64,000 bases of DNA, from NCBI RefSeq assembly GCF_927798095.1, contig NZ_CAKMMF010000003.1, positions 242,935 to 306,934 of the forward strand. The letters run 5' to 3'. The translations under genes were made by a program, and so were the position numbers. Positions within the stretch are counted from its first letter, which is position 1. Each line of letters opens with the position of its first letter. Shown piece after piece: positions 34,446 through 43,494 of this stretch. The notes beneath the pieces are model-generated. The model did no database searches and was not told the DNA's origin. It was given only the letters and a program-made list of their open reading frames with translations. Origin of the DNA: Paenibacillus plantiphilus (GTDB taxonomy: Bacteria; Bacillota; Bacilli; Paenibacillales; Paenibacillaceae).

Positions 34446-35867
34446 TTAGTTCAAAACTTCGGACTTGATTTTCCAGTCGCGAACGTCAGTGAATTTACCC
34501 ATTATTGCAGCAGCAGCAGCCATTGCCGGCGATACGAGATGCGTACGTCCGCCACGGCCCTGACGGCCTTCAAAATTTCGGTTGGATGTCGATGCGCAGC
34601 GTTGACCCGGCTCAAGCACATCCGGATTCATCGCAAGACACATGGAGCAGCCAGCGTCACGCCATTCGAAACCAGCGTCAACGAAGATTTTGTCCAGTCC
34701 TTCTTTCTCAGCTTGAATCTTCACTCGGCCAGATCCTGGAACGACGATTGCCGTTACGCGGTCGCTTACTTTATAGCCCTTGGCAATTTCTGCAGCAGCG
34801 CGCAAATCCTCGATGCGGCCATTCGTGCAGGAACCGATAAATACGTAATCAATCTCAATCTCGGTCATCGGCGTGCCTGGAGCAAGACCCATGTAATCCA
34901 AAGCCGCTTCAGCAGCTTTGCGCTCGTTCTCAGTCGGCAGCTCGGAAGGCACAGGCACGTTGGACGTAATGTCTGTACCCATACCCGGGCTTGTGCCCCA
35001 AGTAACTTGCGGAATAAGAGAATCAACGTCGAAGTCGACAGCAGCATCGTAGGTTGCGCCTTCATCTGTCGTCAACTGCTGCCATACAGCAACAGCGCGA
35101 TCATAGGCTTCGCCTTGCGGTGCATATTCGCGTCCGCGCAAATAGTTGAAGGTCGTTTCATCAGGTGCGATAAGACCGGCGCGCGCGCCAGCTTCGATGG
35201 ACATGTTGCACACAGTCATACGCTCTTCCATCGACAGGGTGCGGATCGCTTCGCCTGTGAACTCAAGCACATAGCCTGTTGCAAAGTCTGTGCCGTACTT
35301 CGCGATAACACCAAGAATCATATCTTTAGCGGTTACGCCAGCTTTGCGGCTGCCGTTGAATTTCACTTCCATCGTCTTAGGCTTCGATTGCTGGAGACAT
35401 TGCGTTGCCATTACATGCTCAACCTCGGAAGTTCCGATACCGAATGCAAGAGCGCCGAACGCGCCGTGCGTAGACGTATGGCTGTCGCCGCAAACGATTG
35501 TTTTGCCCGGGTGAGTAAGTCCAAGCTCAGGACCCATAACGTGAACAACGCCTTGATCAATGCTGTCCAGATCGAACAGTGTAACGCCAAAGTCTTTGCA
35601 GTTCTGCGTCAGCGTATCAATTTGCTGCTTGGAGATTGGATCTTTAATATTGAAGCGATCTTTCGTCGGAACGTTATGATCCATCGTTGCGAAAGTCAGA
35701 TCAGGACGGCGCACTTTGCGGCCGCTCAAGCGCAGACCTTCAAATGCCTGCGGGGACGTTACTTCATGGACCAATTGCAAGTCGATATAAATAATGCTCG
35801 GCTTGCCCTCTTCCGAATGAATAACGTGGTTATCCCAAATTTTCTCAAACATCGTCTTTTTAGACAT
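34446..35867 (-). CDS. leuC: 3-isopropylmalate dehydratase large subunit
   Basis: A protein of 473 aa of the aconitase superfamily. The [4Fe-4S] ligands lie in [10 protein letters not shown] and [11 protein letters not shown], and the active-site region in [31 protein letters not shown]. It forms the heterodimeric isomerase with LeuD. The second in-frame start, ATG at 35867, is chosen because AGAGG lies 8 nt upstream. The upstream region is shared with a divergent LysR gene, a plausible regulator. Confidence 0.96.
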   Translation of the reverse strand: MSKKTMFEKIWDNHVIHSEEGKPSIIYIDLQLVHEVTSPQAFEGLRLSGRKVRRPDLTFATMDHNVPTKDRFNIKDPISKQQIDTLTQNCKDFGVTLFDLDSIDQGVVHVMGPELGLTHPGKTIVCGDSHTSTHGAFGALAFGIGTSEVEHVMATQCLQQSKPKTMEVKFNGSRKAGVTAKDMILGVIAKYGTDFATGYVLEFTGEAIRTLSMEERMTVCNMSIEAGARAGLIAPDETTFNYLRGREYAPQGEAYDRAVAVWQQLTTDEGATYDAAVDFDVDSLIPQVTWGTSPGMGTDITSNVPVPSELPTENERKAAEAALDYMGLAPGTPMTEIEIDYVFIGSCTNGRIEDLRAAAEIAKGYKVSDRVTAIVVPGSGRVKIQAEKEGLDKIFVDAGFEWRDAGCSMCLAMNPDVLEPGQRCASTSNRNFEGRQGRGGRTHLVSPAMAAAAAIMGKFTDVRDWKIKSEVLN

Positions 35868-35973
35868 TGGATTCACCTCTTATAAATTTCAATATGTCGT
35901 TAGCAATATCGTTGATAGAATCATCATAGCATTTCTTTCTTCATTGAACCAAGATATAATATCTATAACTGCG

Positions 35974-35988
35974 ATAGGTACGGCCTAT
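35974..35988. promoter_or_regulatory. Candidate LysR-type binding site (T-N11-A) between leuC and the LysR gene
   Basis: ATAGG-N5-CCTAT (35974-35988) fits the T-N11-A dyad typical of LysR regulators. It lies about 45 bp before the LysR start and 105 bp before leuC. A TATAAT at 35955-35960 may be the LysR -10 element. Confidence 0.5.
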
Positions 35989-36031
35989 GACAGGCAGCAG
36001 AGGAAAATATGTCCCAAGGAGCATCCAACAA

Positions 36032-36931
36032 ATGGAATTTCGCCAATTACAATATGTGATCCAGATCGCCAAGGAGAAGAACTTCTCCAGAGCCGCCGAA
36101 AAACTGCATATCGCTCAGCCTTCATTAAGCCAGCAGCTGTCCAAGCTGGAGAAGGAGATCGGTGTGCTGCTGTTCCGCCGCACGACGAATTCCGTCGAGC
36201 TGACACATGCCGGTTCCGTCTTCGTGGAGAAGGCGCAGAATATACTCGACAGCATCGAGCAGCTCAAGCAGGAGCTTGACGATCTTGCTCACATGCGTAA
36301 AGGAAAGCTCGTCGTCGGAAGCTTGCCCATCACCGGCTCTCATGTTCTCCCGCTCGTGCTGCCGGTATTCGGCAAACGGTATCCCGAGATCGAAGTCGTC
36401 CTCGTCGAGGACAGCTCGTCCCGATTGGAGCAGCTTACAGCCAGCGGTCAGACCGACCTCAGCCTGCTCTCGCTGCCGCTGCAGGAGCCCTCTCTTACTT
36501 GGGAGGCGATCATTGATGAAGAAATCTGTTTAGCCGTCCCGCCAGAGCATGGGCTAGCCAAGCGAAGCGAGCCCGTGCAATTGTCCGATCTTGCCGCAGA
36601 GCCTTTTATCATTCTCAAAAAAGGACAGGGCTTCCGGCAAATTGTACTGGAGCTATGCGAAGGAGCCGGCTTCGAGCCGCGTGTCGTCTTCGAGAGCGGC
36701 AATATTGAAACGGTGCAGTCCCTTGTCGCGGCTGGGATGGGAATCGCATGCGTGCCCAAGATGGTCACCCGTGCCAAGTGGAGCGAGTTTGCCCCGGTTT
36801 ACTTGGGCATAGCACCGCCTACACCTTCGCGAACGCTTGTTATTGCAAGCCGCAAAGGCCGCTATCTGTCGAAAGCGGCCGAAGCTTTTATAGAAACAAT
36901 GAAATCAACGGTTGAGCATCATTTCGGATGA
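36032..36931 (+). CDS. LysR-family transcriptional regulator
   Basis: A protein of 299 aa. The N-terminal HTH reads FRQLQYVIQIAKEKNFSRAAEKLHIAQPSLSQQLSKLEKEIGVLLFRR, followed by the coiled linker and a periplasmic-binding-like effector domain (LVVGSLPITGSHVLPLVLPVF, ... VQSLVAAGMGIACVP). ATG at 36032 has AAGGAG 10 nt upstream. It is divergent from leuCD. LysR genes often regulate the neighbouring divergent operon, so leuCD is the first candidate target. The effector is unknown. Confidence 0.92.
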   Translation: MEFRQLQYVIQIAKEKNFSRAAEKLHIAQPSLSQQLSKLEKEIGVLLFRRTTNSVELTHAGSVFVEKAQNILDSIEQLKQELDDLAHMRKGKLVVGSLPITGSHVLPLVLPVFGKRYPEIEVVLVEDSSSRLEQLTASGQTDLSLLSLPLQEPSLTWEAIIDEEICLAVPPEHGLAKRSEPVQLSDLAAEPFIILKKGQGFRQIVLELCEGAGFEPRVVFESGNIETVQSLVAAGMGIACVPKMVTRAKWSEFAPVYLGIAPPTPSRTLVIASRKGRYLSKAAEAFIETMKSTVEHHFG

Positions 36932-37100
36932 GCTAGATAATTTTCTCTACATTAGTTGAACGATTGAAAGGAACAAAGGGGCCGCTGCGCTGGGAATATT
37001 CTTTCGATCGCTGCTGTTCTTTTTTCGTTGCTTATAATCGCTATACTTCTATATTTACATTGGATCTTCCTGCAATTGGTTTGAGGGCAGGAAAAAACCA

Positions 37101-37904
37101 CTAATAAAGCGTCGGTCTTCGATCCTCGAAAACCGGAATTTTAGCTCTAACGGCATCCACCAGTGACAGATCGATTTCGGCGCGGAGAATCATTTCTTCC
37201 TCATCCGCTTCTCCGATAATCTCGCCCCAGGGATCGATAATTAGCGAGTGGCCGAAAAAGCTGCTTGACCCGCTTACTCCACAGCGATTGCAGGCGATGA
37301 CGAACATTTGATTCTCGATTGCCCTTGCGGTAAGCAGCGTCCGCCAATGATGGAGCCGCGGATTCGGCCATTGAGCGGGCACGAACAGCATTTTGGCGCC
37401 GTCTAGCGCCAGCTTTCGAGCCAGCTCAGGGAAGCGGATGTCGTAGCAGATCATCATGCCGGCATCCGCAGCTCCCACGCGAAGCTTCCCGATCTTATCT
37501 CCTGCCTGAAGATGCTTCTCCTCGTCCATAAGCCGAAATAAATGAATTTTCGAATACTCCGCAATTATTTCACCGCTTGCGTCAAAGGCGTAGCTGGTAT
37601 TAAAGACACCCTCAGGACGCCCTTCCGCTATGGAACCCGCCAATAGCTGAACCCCATGCTTGCTGCAGAATGCCGACAGCAGCGCTTTCGTTCTTGCTCC
37701 CGCTTCATCTGCTAGCTCATTGATCCTCTCAAGCGCATAACCTGTATTCCACATTTCCGGCAGCACGATCAAATCCGGCTTAACCGGACCAGATACGGCC
37801 TCCTCCAGCTTTGCCGCCAGTCTGTCAAAATTAGCGTCCGGATGTCCCGCATCGACATGCATTTGTATCAAAGCGAGCTTCAGCCTGTTGTGTTGCGTTT
37901 CCAT
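37101..37904 (-). CDS. mtnU: Carbon-nitrogen hydrolase, MtnU-like omega-amidase
   Basis: A protein of 267 aa of the nitrilase superfamily. The catalytic triad is Glu in LIVLPEMWNTGY, Lys in AEYSKIHLF and Cys in MMICYDIRFPE. In Bacillus the equivalent gene (ykrU/mtnU) lies beside mtnE and its product is an omega-amidase hydrolysing the alpha-ketoamide left by the glutamine-dependent transaminase. Here mtnE lies 700 bp away on the opposite strand, which supports the assignment; a general Nit2-like amidase is the alternative. GGAGG lies 7 nt before the ATG at 37904. The 36932-37100 stretch shows no gene. Confidence 0.82.
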   Translation of the reverse strand: METQHNRLKLALIQMHVDAGHPDANFDRLAAKLEEAVSGPVKPDLIVLPEMWNTGYALERINELADEAGARTKALLSAFCSKHGVQLLAGSIAEGRPEGVFNTSYAFDASGEIIAEYSKIHLFRLMDEEKHLQAGDKIGKLRVGAADAGMMICYDIRFPELARKLALDGAKMLFVPAQWPNPRLHHWRTLLTARAIENQMFVIACNRCGVSGSSSFFGHSLIIDPWGEIIGEADEEEMILRAEIDLSLVDAVRAKIPVFEDRRPTLY

Positions 37905-38048
37905 GCAATAACCTCCAGCTCTTCCTGCTATTTCACACTGCAATTGAAGAAGAATGTTTTCCCTTATGATACCGCCTCATGGTTCGCTGTCAAGATGGGT
38001 AGCTTAATCGTTGTAACGATAACCGATTTATTAAAAGGAGATTGAGCC

Positions 38049-38489
38049 ATGAAAGCAAAAATAATGATTCTGTTGGCATTAGCCTTCTGCATGCTGCTTC
38101 CTAATATGGCGGCAGCGCATCCAAGAGCGGAAGGGACAACACTGCCTAAGCCGGTTCAAGCCTTTGATGTTGCTGCGGGAAAGGTCGTCAAAACTGTACC
38201 GAACAGCAAACAATATCAAGACTATGCCCGATCATGGCTAGCCTCGGTAACCGGCCTTTCGCCTCAAGTCGAAGCGAACGAGAAGTGCGGCTATGTGTAC
38301 CGGATTCCTCTCACTGAGACAGCTTCCGTCAAGACAACCGGTTTAAATGTGCAGGTAACCGACGTATTTCTCTTTTATTGCCCGAACAAGCCGGCTCTTC
38401 TTCTTATTTTTGACGAGAACCGCAAGCCGTATTTACTGCAATTCAAAGCCGACATACAGCCGTTCCTGAAAACAATCGCGATCCCATAG
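38049..38489 (+). CDS. Hypothetical secreted protein, 146 aa
   Basis: It has a clear signal peptide (MKAKIMILLALAFCMLLPNMAAAH). The mature part is about 120 residues with two Cys (EKCGYVYRIP and LFYCPNKPALLLIF), which could form a disulfide. The pattern of short beta strands near the end (VFLFYCPNKPALLLIFDENRKPYLLQF) suggests a small beta-rich domain. No family is recognised. AAAAGGAG lies 9 nt before the ATG. It sits between divergent mtnU and co-directional mtnE and has no evident link to methionine salvage. Confidence 0.7.
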   Translation: MKAKIMILLALAFCMLLPNMAAAHPRAEGTTLPKPVQAFDVAAGKVVKTVPNSKQYQDYARSWLASVTGLSPQVEANEKCGYVYRIPLTETASVKTTGLNVQVTDVFLFYCPNKPALLLIFDENRKPYLLQFKADIQPFLKTIAIP

Positions 38490-38520
38490 CTGACGGAAGC
38501 CCCACCCTGCCCTGCTCTTC

Positions 38521-38549
38521 TCGACACCTATTCCGAATCATGCTACATT
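38521..38549 (+). promoter_or_regulatory. Probable promoter of mtnE
   Basis: TCGACA (38521-38526) and TACATT (38544-38549) with 17-nt spacing, about 50 bp before the mtnE start. No S-box (SAM riboswitch) structure is seen in this region, although Bacillus mtn genes carry one. Confidence 0.5.
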
Positions 38550-38599
38550 AGGCATAGAAAGCTCAATTATGCAGCGAATAAGTGGAGTGAAGAGATCCT

Positions 38600-39793
38600 A
38601 TGAATTCGAAACCATCTATAATGCCGATTCAATCGGCACGTCGACTGAATGAGTTGCCCAAACAATTTTTCGCCGATCTGGTTCGTAAAGCAAATGCACA
38701 AGCTGCCAAAGGCCATGATGTCATTAATTTGGGGCAGGGCAATCCGGATCGGCCTACACCGCCTCACATCGTACAGACTTTGCAGGAGGCCGCAGCCAAT
38801 CCAGCCTATCACCGTTATCCGCCCTTCAGCGGCTATCCCTTTCTCAAGGAAGCCGTCGTGAAGAGGTATATGGAGGATTATGGCGTGGAGTTGGACCCTG
38901 AGACAGAGGTAGCTATTCTTTTCGGCGGCAAAACAGGACTGATTGAAATTAATCAATGCCTGCTTGATCCTGGAGATATTTGCCTCGTTCCCGATCCTGG
39001 ATATCCCGATTACTGGTCAGGCGTCGCTCTCGCTGGCGGGGTCATGGAATATATGCCGCTGCTGGAGAGCAATGGCTTTCTGCCCGATTATGATGCGATT
39101 CCCTCACACATAGCAGACAAGGCCAAGCTCATGTTCATCAATTACCCGAACAACCCGACAGGCGCAGTCGCCGGTCCCGAATTTTATGCAAAAACAGTTG
39201 AATTTGCAGCTCGTCACGGCATCGTTGTTGCGAGTGATTTCGCCTATGGCGCAATTGGCTTCGATGGCGAGCAGCCTGTCAGCTTCCTGCAGACCCCTGG
39301 AGCCAAGGAGGTTGGCGTAGAATTCTACACGTTATCCAAAACCTACAACATGGCCGGCTGGCGTGTCGGCTTTGCCCTGGGCAATAAGGAAGTTATTCGA
39401 CTGATCAATTTGATTCAGGATCATTATTACTGCAGTCTGTTTGGCGGCATTCAAGCCGCTGCCGCAGCAGCGCTCAGCGGACCACAGCACTGCGTACAAG
39501 AGCTGACCGCCACTTATGAGCGCCGGCGCGATGCCCTGTTTGCCGCCATGCAATCGATTGGCTGGCATTCGTCTAAGCCTGGCGGCTCCTTCTTCTGCTG
39601 GCTGCCCGTTCCCAAAGGGCATACATCATCATCCTTCGCTGATCTGGTACTTGAGCAGGCCAATGTCGTTGTAGCGCCAGGCATTGGCTTCGGACGGCAT
39701 GGCGAAGGCTATGTCAGACTTGGCCTGCTGGCGCCAGAGGATCGGCTGGAGGAAGCCATTATCCGCATCGGAAGGCTCGGTCTGTTCGGCTAG
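38600..39793 (+). CDS. mtnE: MtnE-like pyridoxal-phosphate aminotransferase (methionine salvage)
   Basis: A protein of 397 aa of fold type I. It has VINLGQGNPDRPTPPHIV, EVAILFGGKTGLIEINQCLLDPGD, VPDPGYPDYWSGVALAGG, FINYPNNPTGA, DFAYGAIGFDG and the PLP Lys in YTLSKTYNMAGWRVGFALG. The wording of these motifs closely follows Bacillus MtnE (YkrV), which transaminates 2-oxo-4-methylthiobutyrate to methionine, the last step of the pathway, preferably with glutamine. Nearby mtnU and downstream mtnWXB support this. ATG at 38600 has GGAGTGAAGAG upstream. Confidence 0.85.
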   Translation: MNSKPSIMPIQSARRLNELPKQFFADLVRKANAQAAKGHDVINLGQGNPDRPTPPHIVQTLQEAAANPAYHRYPPFSGYPFLKEAVVKRYMEDYGVELDPETEVAILFGGKTGLIEINQCLLDPGDICLVPDPGYPDYWSGVALAGGVMEYMPLLESNGFLPDYDAIPSHIADKAKLMFINYPNNPTGAVAGPEFYAKTVEFAARHGIVVASDFAYGAIGFDGEQPVSFLQTPGAKEVGVEFYTLSKTYNMAGWRVGFALGNKEVIRLINLIQDHYYCSLFGGIQAAAAAALSGPQHCVQELTATYERRRDALFAAMQSIGWHSSKPGGSFFCWLPVPKGHTSSSFADLVLEQANVVVAPGIGFGRHGEGYVRLGLLAPEDRLEEAIIRIGRLGLFG

Positions 39794-39799
39794 ATCGGC

Positions 39800-39829
39800 T
39801 TTACACCCAGCCAGCCAACATGATATGAT
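39800..39829 (+). promoter_or_regulatory. Promoter of the T-box-controlled proBAC-mtnWXB operon
   Basis: TTTACA (39800-39805) and TATGAT (39824-39829), spacing 18 nt, directly before the T-box leader and overlapping nothing else. It starts 6 bases after the mtnE stop codon. Confidence 0.7.
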
Positions 39830-39837
39830 GGTACGTA

Positions 39838-40120
39838 ATTCACAACTGCAAACTAACGTCTTGATGGGACTAGTAAGCTATCCAAGTATCGCGCTCAGAG
39901 AGTAAATTCCACTGGCTGCAAGAATTTACCGCGAACGAAGCTGAACCCACCCCTGAACGGTCGGCGAAGAGCCGAACAGCGCCTGCTGTTATCAGGTCGA
40001 TGAAGCGGAACGGCATCATCCTCGAATTCGTTCGGGTGGTAATGACCGTTAATAAAGGTGGTACCGCGGAAGTTACACTTTCGTCCTTTGTATTATTGAA
40101 GGGCGGAAGTTTTTTTATTT
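39838..40120 (+). ncRNA. T-box riboswitch, proline type, upstream of proB
   Basis: The canonical T-box sequence AAAGGTGGTACCGCGG is at 40054-40069. Downstream is an intrinsic terminator: ACTTTCGTCCTT and AAGGGCGGAAGT followed by seven T residues (to about 40118). Upstream, stem I has the expected AGAGAG element (39896-39901 region) and a specifier-loop-like GAACCCAC (39943-39950). Both possible codon readings, CCC at 39946-39948 and CCA at 39947-39949, are proline codons, matching the proline-synthesis gene downstream. Uncharged tRNA-Pro would pair with the specifier and the T-box bulge and prevent termination. Confidence 0.93.
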
Positions 40121-40144
40121 TCAACAGCAGAAAGGGTAATTCAT

Positions 40145-41260
40145 ATGACAGAACGTATCGTCGTCAAGATCGGAAGCAGCTCATTAACGTCGGATGAAGG
40201 CGGACTTAACCGCGAACGGATCGTATTCTTCTCCCGTGAGCTCGCAGCGCTACATGAGGCTGGTTATCAGGTGCTGCTCGTAACCTCAGGGGCTGTAGCG
40301 GCAGGCTTTCGCCAAATCGGCTACGAATCAAGGCCGAAGCTGATTCATGAGAAGCAAGCGGCTGCGGCTGTCGGGCAAGCGCTTCTCATGCAGGCCTATC
40401 AGGAGGCATTCGCAAGCAATGGTCCCCATCGCGGTATAGGCGTTGCCCAAATATTGCTCACCCGCGCTGACTTCTCCAATCGCAAACGGATATCAAATGC
40501 CCTGATGACAGTTGAGGAGCTGCTGCGCCAACGCATCATCCCTATCATTAACGAGAATGACACTGTAGCGACGGATGAGCTGAAATTCAGCGATAATGAT
40601 ACATTATCCGCCCTTGTCGCCAATCTTGTGAAAGCGAAGCATCTGCTTATTTTAACGGATACAGACGGCCTTTATACAGAGGACCCCAGATTTAATCCAC
40701 ATGCCAAACGAATCGAACGCGTGGAGCAAATCTCTGACGATATTATGAGCTTCGCCGGAGATTCCGGTTCCTCAGTCGGCACTGGCGGCATGCGCTCCAA
40801 GATCGAAGCGGCCCGCGTAGCCATGCGCGGCGGCGTTCCCGCCTTTGTCGGCCGCGTGAAAGAGTCTGGCGATCTGTCCCTCGCTGTGCACGGAACTGGC
40901 AAGGGTACATACTTTGACACCAGCTTGCATAATTTGCCCATGAAGAAGCAATGGCTCGGCTTTCATTCTCAGCCACAGGGTAAAATTATCGTCGACGACG
41001 GCGCAGAGGCAGCCCTGCTCAAACGTGGCAAAAGCCTGCTTCCAGCAGGAGTTCGCACTATCGAAGGGGACTTTCATCCCGGCGATGTCGTGGAGGTCGT
41101 TAATCTGCAGCATCAAACGCTTGGCCGCGGTGTAGTCAATTATTCCGCCTGGGAGGTTCAAGCGGTCGCCGGTCTAAGCACCACTGAAGTTAGGCGCCGT
41201 GTTGAGGTAGCCCGAATTGAAGTGATCCATCGCGATGAATGGGTCAGCTTGAGAGATTAA
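40145..41260 (+). CDS. proB: Glutamate 5-kinase
   Basis: A protein of 371 aa. The amino-acid kinase domain (1 to about 260) has VVKIGSSSLTSDEGGLNRERI, LLVTSGAVAAGF, IPIINENDTVATDELKFSDNDTLSALVA, LTDTDGLY and GTGGMRSKIEAARVAMRGGVPAFVG. A C-terminal PUA domain (about 280-365) contains GEWVSL-like ending DEWVSL, as in full-length ProB. It phosphorylates glutamate in the first committed step of proline synthesis and is normally proline-inhibited. It is the first gene after the T-box. The start has AAAGGGTAA upstream. Confidence 0.97.
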   Translation: MTERIVVKIGSSSLTSDEGGLNRERIVFFSRELAALHEAGYQVLLVTSGAVAAGFRQIGYESRPKLIHEKQAAAAVGQALLMQAYQEAFASNGPHRGIGVAQILLTRADFSNRKRISNALMTVEELLRQRIIPIINENDTVATDELKFSDNDTLSALVANLVKAKHLLILTDTDGLYTEDPRFNPHAKRIERVEQISDDIMSFAGDSGSSVGTGGMRSKIEAARVAMRGGVPAFVGRVKESGDLSLAVHGTGKGTYFDTSLHNLPMKKQWLGFHSQPQGKIIVDDGAEAALLKRGKSLLPAGVRTIEGDFHPGDVVEVVNLQHQTLGRGVVNYSAWEVQAVAGLSTTEVRRRVEVARIEVIHRDEWVSLRD

Positions 41261-41283
41261 TTATTCACGAGGAGGCAATACAG

Positions 41284-42531
41284 ATGAGTGAAGTACGTCA
41301 GAAAGCCGCACTAGCCAAACAAGCATCCGCAGTTATGAACTCGCTCACAACAGAGCAGAAGAACGATGCGCTTAGACTTATGGCTGATGCGCTTGTGAAG
41401 GAGCAGCAATCGATCATTCAAGCGAATCATAACGATATTGCACGTGGACGAGAGAATGGAACGAGTGAATCCCTGCTGGACCGTCTCGCATTGAATGAGA
41501 ACCGAATTGCCGATATTGCCCAAGGATTGCGCCAAATCGTGGAGCTGTCAGATCCGGTTGGACGCATTCTGGAGCAGTTTGACCGTCCCAACGGCTTGCG
41601 CGTTGAGAAAATTTCCGTTCCACTCGGCGTCATCGGAATGATCTATGAAGCGCGTCCTAACGTTACAGTCGATGCCGCCGGACTATGCCTCAAGACAGGC
41701 AATGCGGTCGTGCTGCGCGGCGGCTCTGCAGCGCTTCATTCCAACCGCAGAATCGTCGAAGTGCTAAGAGAAGCGTTGTCTCACAGCGACATGCCGCTCG
41801 AAGCGCTGCAGCTGATCGAGGATGCGGACCGTGCATCTGTAGATGAAATGCTGAAGCTGAATGGACTGCTGGATGTAGTGATCCCGCGTGGCGGCGCATC
41901 GCTCATTCGCAATGTCGTTGCCAATGCCACCGTGCCAGTTATCGAAACTGGCGCAGGCATCTGTCATACCTATGTCGATGAGAGCGCAGAACTTGAAATG
42001 GCCTCTAATATTGCATTCAACGCTAAGGTCCAGCGTCCCTCCGTCTGCAATTCAATGGAAACGCTGCTTGTGCATGAGTCATTCGCCGCGAATCATCTGC
42101 GAGTCATCGCTAATCGGTTTCTTGCCGCCAATGTAGCCATTCACGGCTGTTCACGAACGATGAGCCTTATTCCTGAAGCAGAGGCTGCAACTGACCAGGA
42201 TTATGCCACGGAATACAACGACTATATTCTGAACATTCGCATCGTTGCGAATATCGAAGAAGCGCTGATGCATATCAGCCAGTTCGGAACGCAGCATTCC
42301 GAATGTATCGTAACCGAGAATGCCGGGCATGCTGCGCGTTTTCTTCAGAGCGTGGATGCTGCAGCCGTGTACCATAATGCATCAACAAGATTTACCGATG
42401 GCTTCGAATTCGGCTTCGGCGCAGAGATAGGCATAAGTACGCAAAAGCTTCATGCCAGAGGTCCAATGGGACTCCCTGCTCTCACATCAACTAAATACCG
42501 GATTTACGGCACGGGCCAGATTCGCGGTTAA
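41284..42531 (+). CDS. proA: Glutamate-5-semialdehyde dehydrogenase
   Basis: A protein of 415 aa, typical for ProA. It has ISVPLGVIGMIYEARPNVTVDAAGLCLKTGNAVVLRGGSAALHSN, IPRGGASLI, the catalytic Cys region VPVIETGAGICHTYVD, and GAEIGISTQKLHARGPMGLPALTSTKY. It reduces glutamyl-5-phosphate with NADPH. ATG at 41284 follows GGAGG by 8 nt; upstream in-frame codons lie inside proB. It starts 23 bases after proB. Confidence 0.97.
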   Translation: MSEVRQKAALAKQASAVMNSLTTEQKNDALRLMADALVKEQQSIIQANHNDIARGRENGTSESLLDRLALNENRIADIAQGLRQIVELSDPVGRILEQFDRPNGLRVEKISVPLGVIGMIYEARPNVTVDAAGLCLKTGNAVVLRGGSAALHSNRRIVEVLREALSHSDMPLEALQLIEDADRASVDEMLKLNGLLDVVIPRGGASLIRNVVANATVPVIETGAGICHTYVDESAELEMASNIAFNAKVQRPSVCNSMETLLVHESFAANHLRVIANRFLAANVAIHGCSRTMSLIPEAEAATDQDYATEYNDYILNIRIVANIEEALMHISQFGTQHSECIVTENAGHAARFLQSVDAAAVYHNASTRFTDGFEFGFGAEIGISTQKLHARGPMGLPALTSTKYRIYGTGQIRG

Positions 42532-42612
42532 AGGACTGCTTTTGATACTATTATTATAAAATCTAATGACAATCGGGGTTAGTCAGATTGTCGACCAGGA
42601 GGTTCCAGCAAA

Positions 42613-43494
42613 GTGACATTGCTCTCTTCATCTGGAGTTCAATCAGGAATTGGCTCCCTACAGCTAAGCTTTTTCGGCGCCGGCTCGATGGCCGAAGCCA
42701 TCGTTCGCGGAATACTGGATCGCGGACTTATCGAGCCTGACCACATCAGTGTCATCAACCGGCAAAATAGCGCGAGGCTAGAGGAGCTTGCACAACGCTA
42801 TGGCGTGCAGGCCCCTCCTGACGAAGAAGCCAAGCTGGCTATGCTTCGCCATGCAGATGTTATTTTTCTCGCGATGAAACCGAAGGATGCAGCTGCCGCG
42901 ATCAAGCAGCTTCGCCAGCTCGTTACTGCCGATACATTAATCGTGTCGGTTATTGCCGGGCTGTCCATCCGCACAATTGAGACACTGCTGGAGCAGCCTA
43001 TGGCGATCGTCCGTACGATGCCCAATACGTCCAGCACGATTGGTCTGGGGGCAACTGGAATCAGCTTCTCTGAATCCGTTACAACCGAGCAGCGCAAACT
43101 GGCAGAAACGATTTTCCAAGCGGTCGGTCTGACCTCTATTGTAGAAGAGCCTCTTCTCGATGTCGTGACAGGTGTCTCCGGAAGCGGACCCGCCTACGTT
43201 TACTACCTAATGGAGGGCATGATCACAGCAGGACGTCAGCTTGGTCTAACTGAAGAGGCTGCACGCGAGCTGACCGTGCAGACGGTGCTCGGAGCTGCTC
43301 ATATGGTGCAGGCGACCAACGAGAACCCTGCTGATCTTCGCCGTAAAGTTACTTCGCCTAACGGCACCACTCAAGCTGCAATTGAAACGCTTGACGAGCA
43401 CAACTTCTCGCAGGCGATTGTCCACGCGATCGATCGTGCTGCCAAGCGCGCAGCTGAGCTGGGCGCAGATATTGAGAGGAATGCAACGTCATGA
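42613..43494 (+). CDS. proC: Pyrroline-5-carboxylate reductase
   Basis: A protein of 293 aa. It has the Rossmann motif LSFFGAGSMAEAIVRGIL, IFLAMKPKDA, VRTMPNTSSTIGLGATG and the signature TGVSGSGPAYVYYLMEGMITAGRQLGL, ending RRKVTSPNGTTQAAIETL. It makes proline from pyrroline-5-carboxylate with NAD(P)H. The start is GTG at 42613 with AGGAGG 10 nt upstream. The 81-bp gap after proA contains no obvious terminator. The stop codon overlaps the mtnW start (ATGA). Confidence 0.95.
   Translation: MTLLSSSGVQSGIGSLQLSFFGAGSMAEAIVRGILDRGLIEPDHISVINRQNSARLEELAQRYGVQAPPDEEAKLAMLRHADVIFLAMKPKDAAAAIKQLRQLVTADTLIVSVIAGLSIRTIETLLEQPMAIVRTMPNTSSTIGLGATGISFSESVTTEQRKLAETIFQAVGLTSIVEEPLLDVVTGVSGSGPAYVYYLMEGMITAGRQLGLTEEAARELTVQTVLGAAHMVQATNENPADLRRKVTSPNGTTQAAIETLDEHNFSQAIVHAIDRAAKRAAELGADIERNATS

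Noticed and set aside
34248..35885. 545-codon plus-strand frame
   Set aside because: Exact antisense of leuC and part of leuD, which are unmistakable; the translated sequence has no domain pattern.
37060..37110. TCCTGC...GCAGGA hairpin as terminator for mtnU or the LysR gene
   Set aside because: The A-run lies on the wrong side for either strand, so intrinsic termination is not supported.
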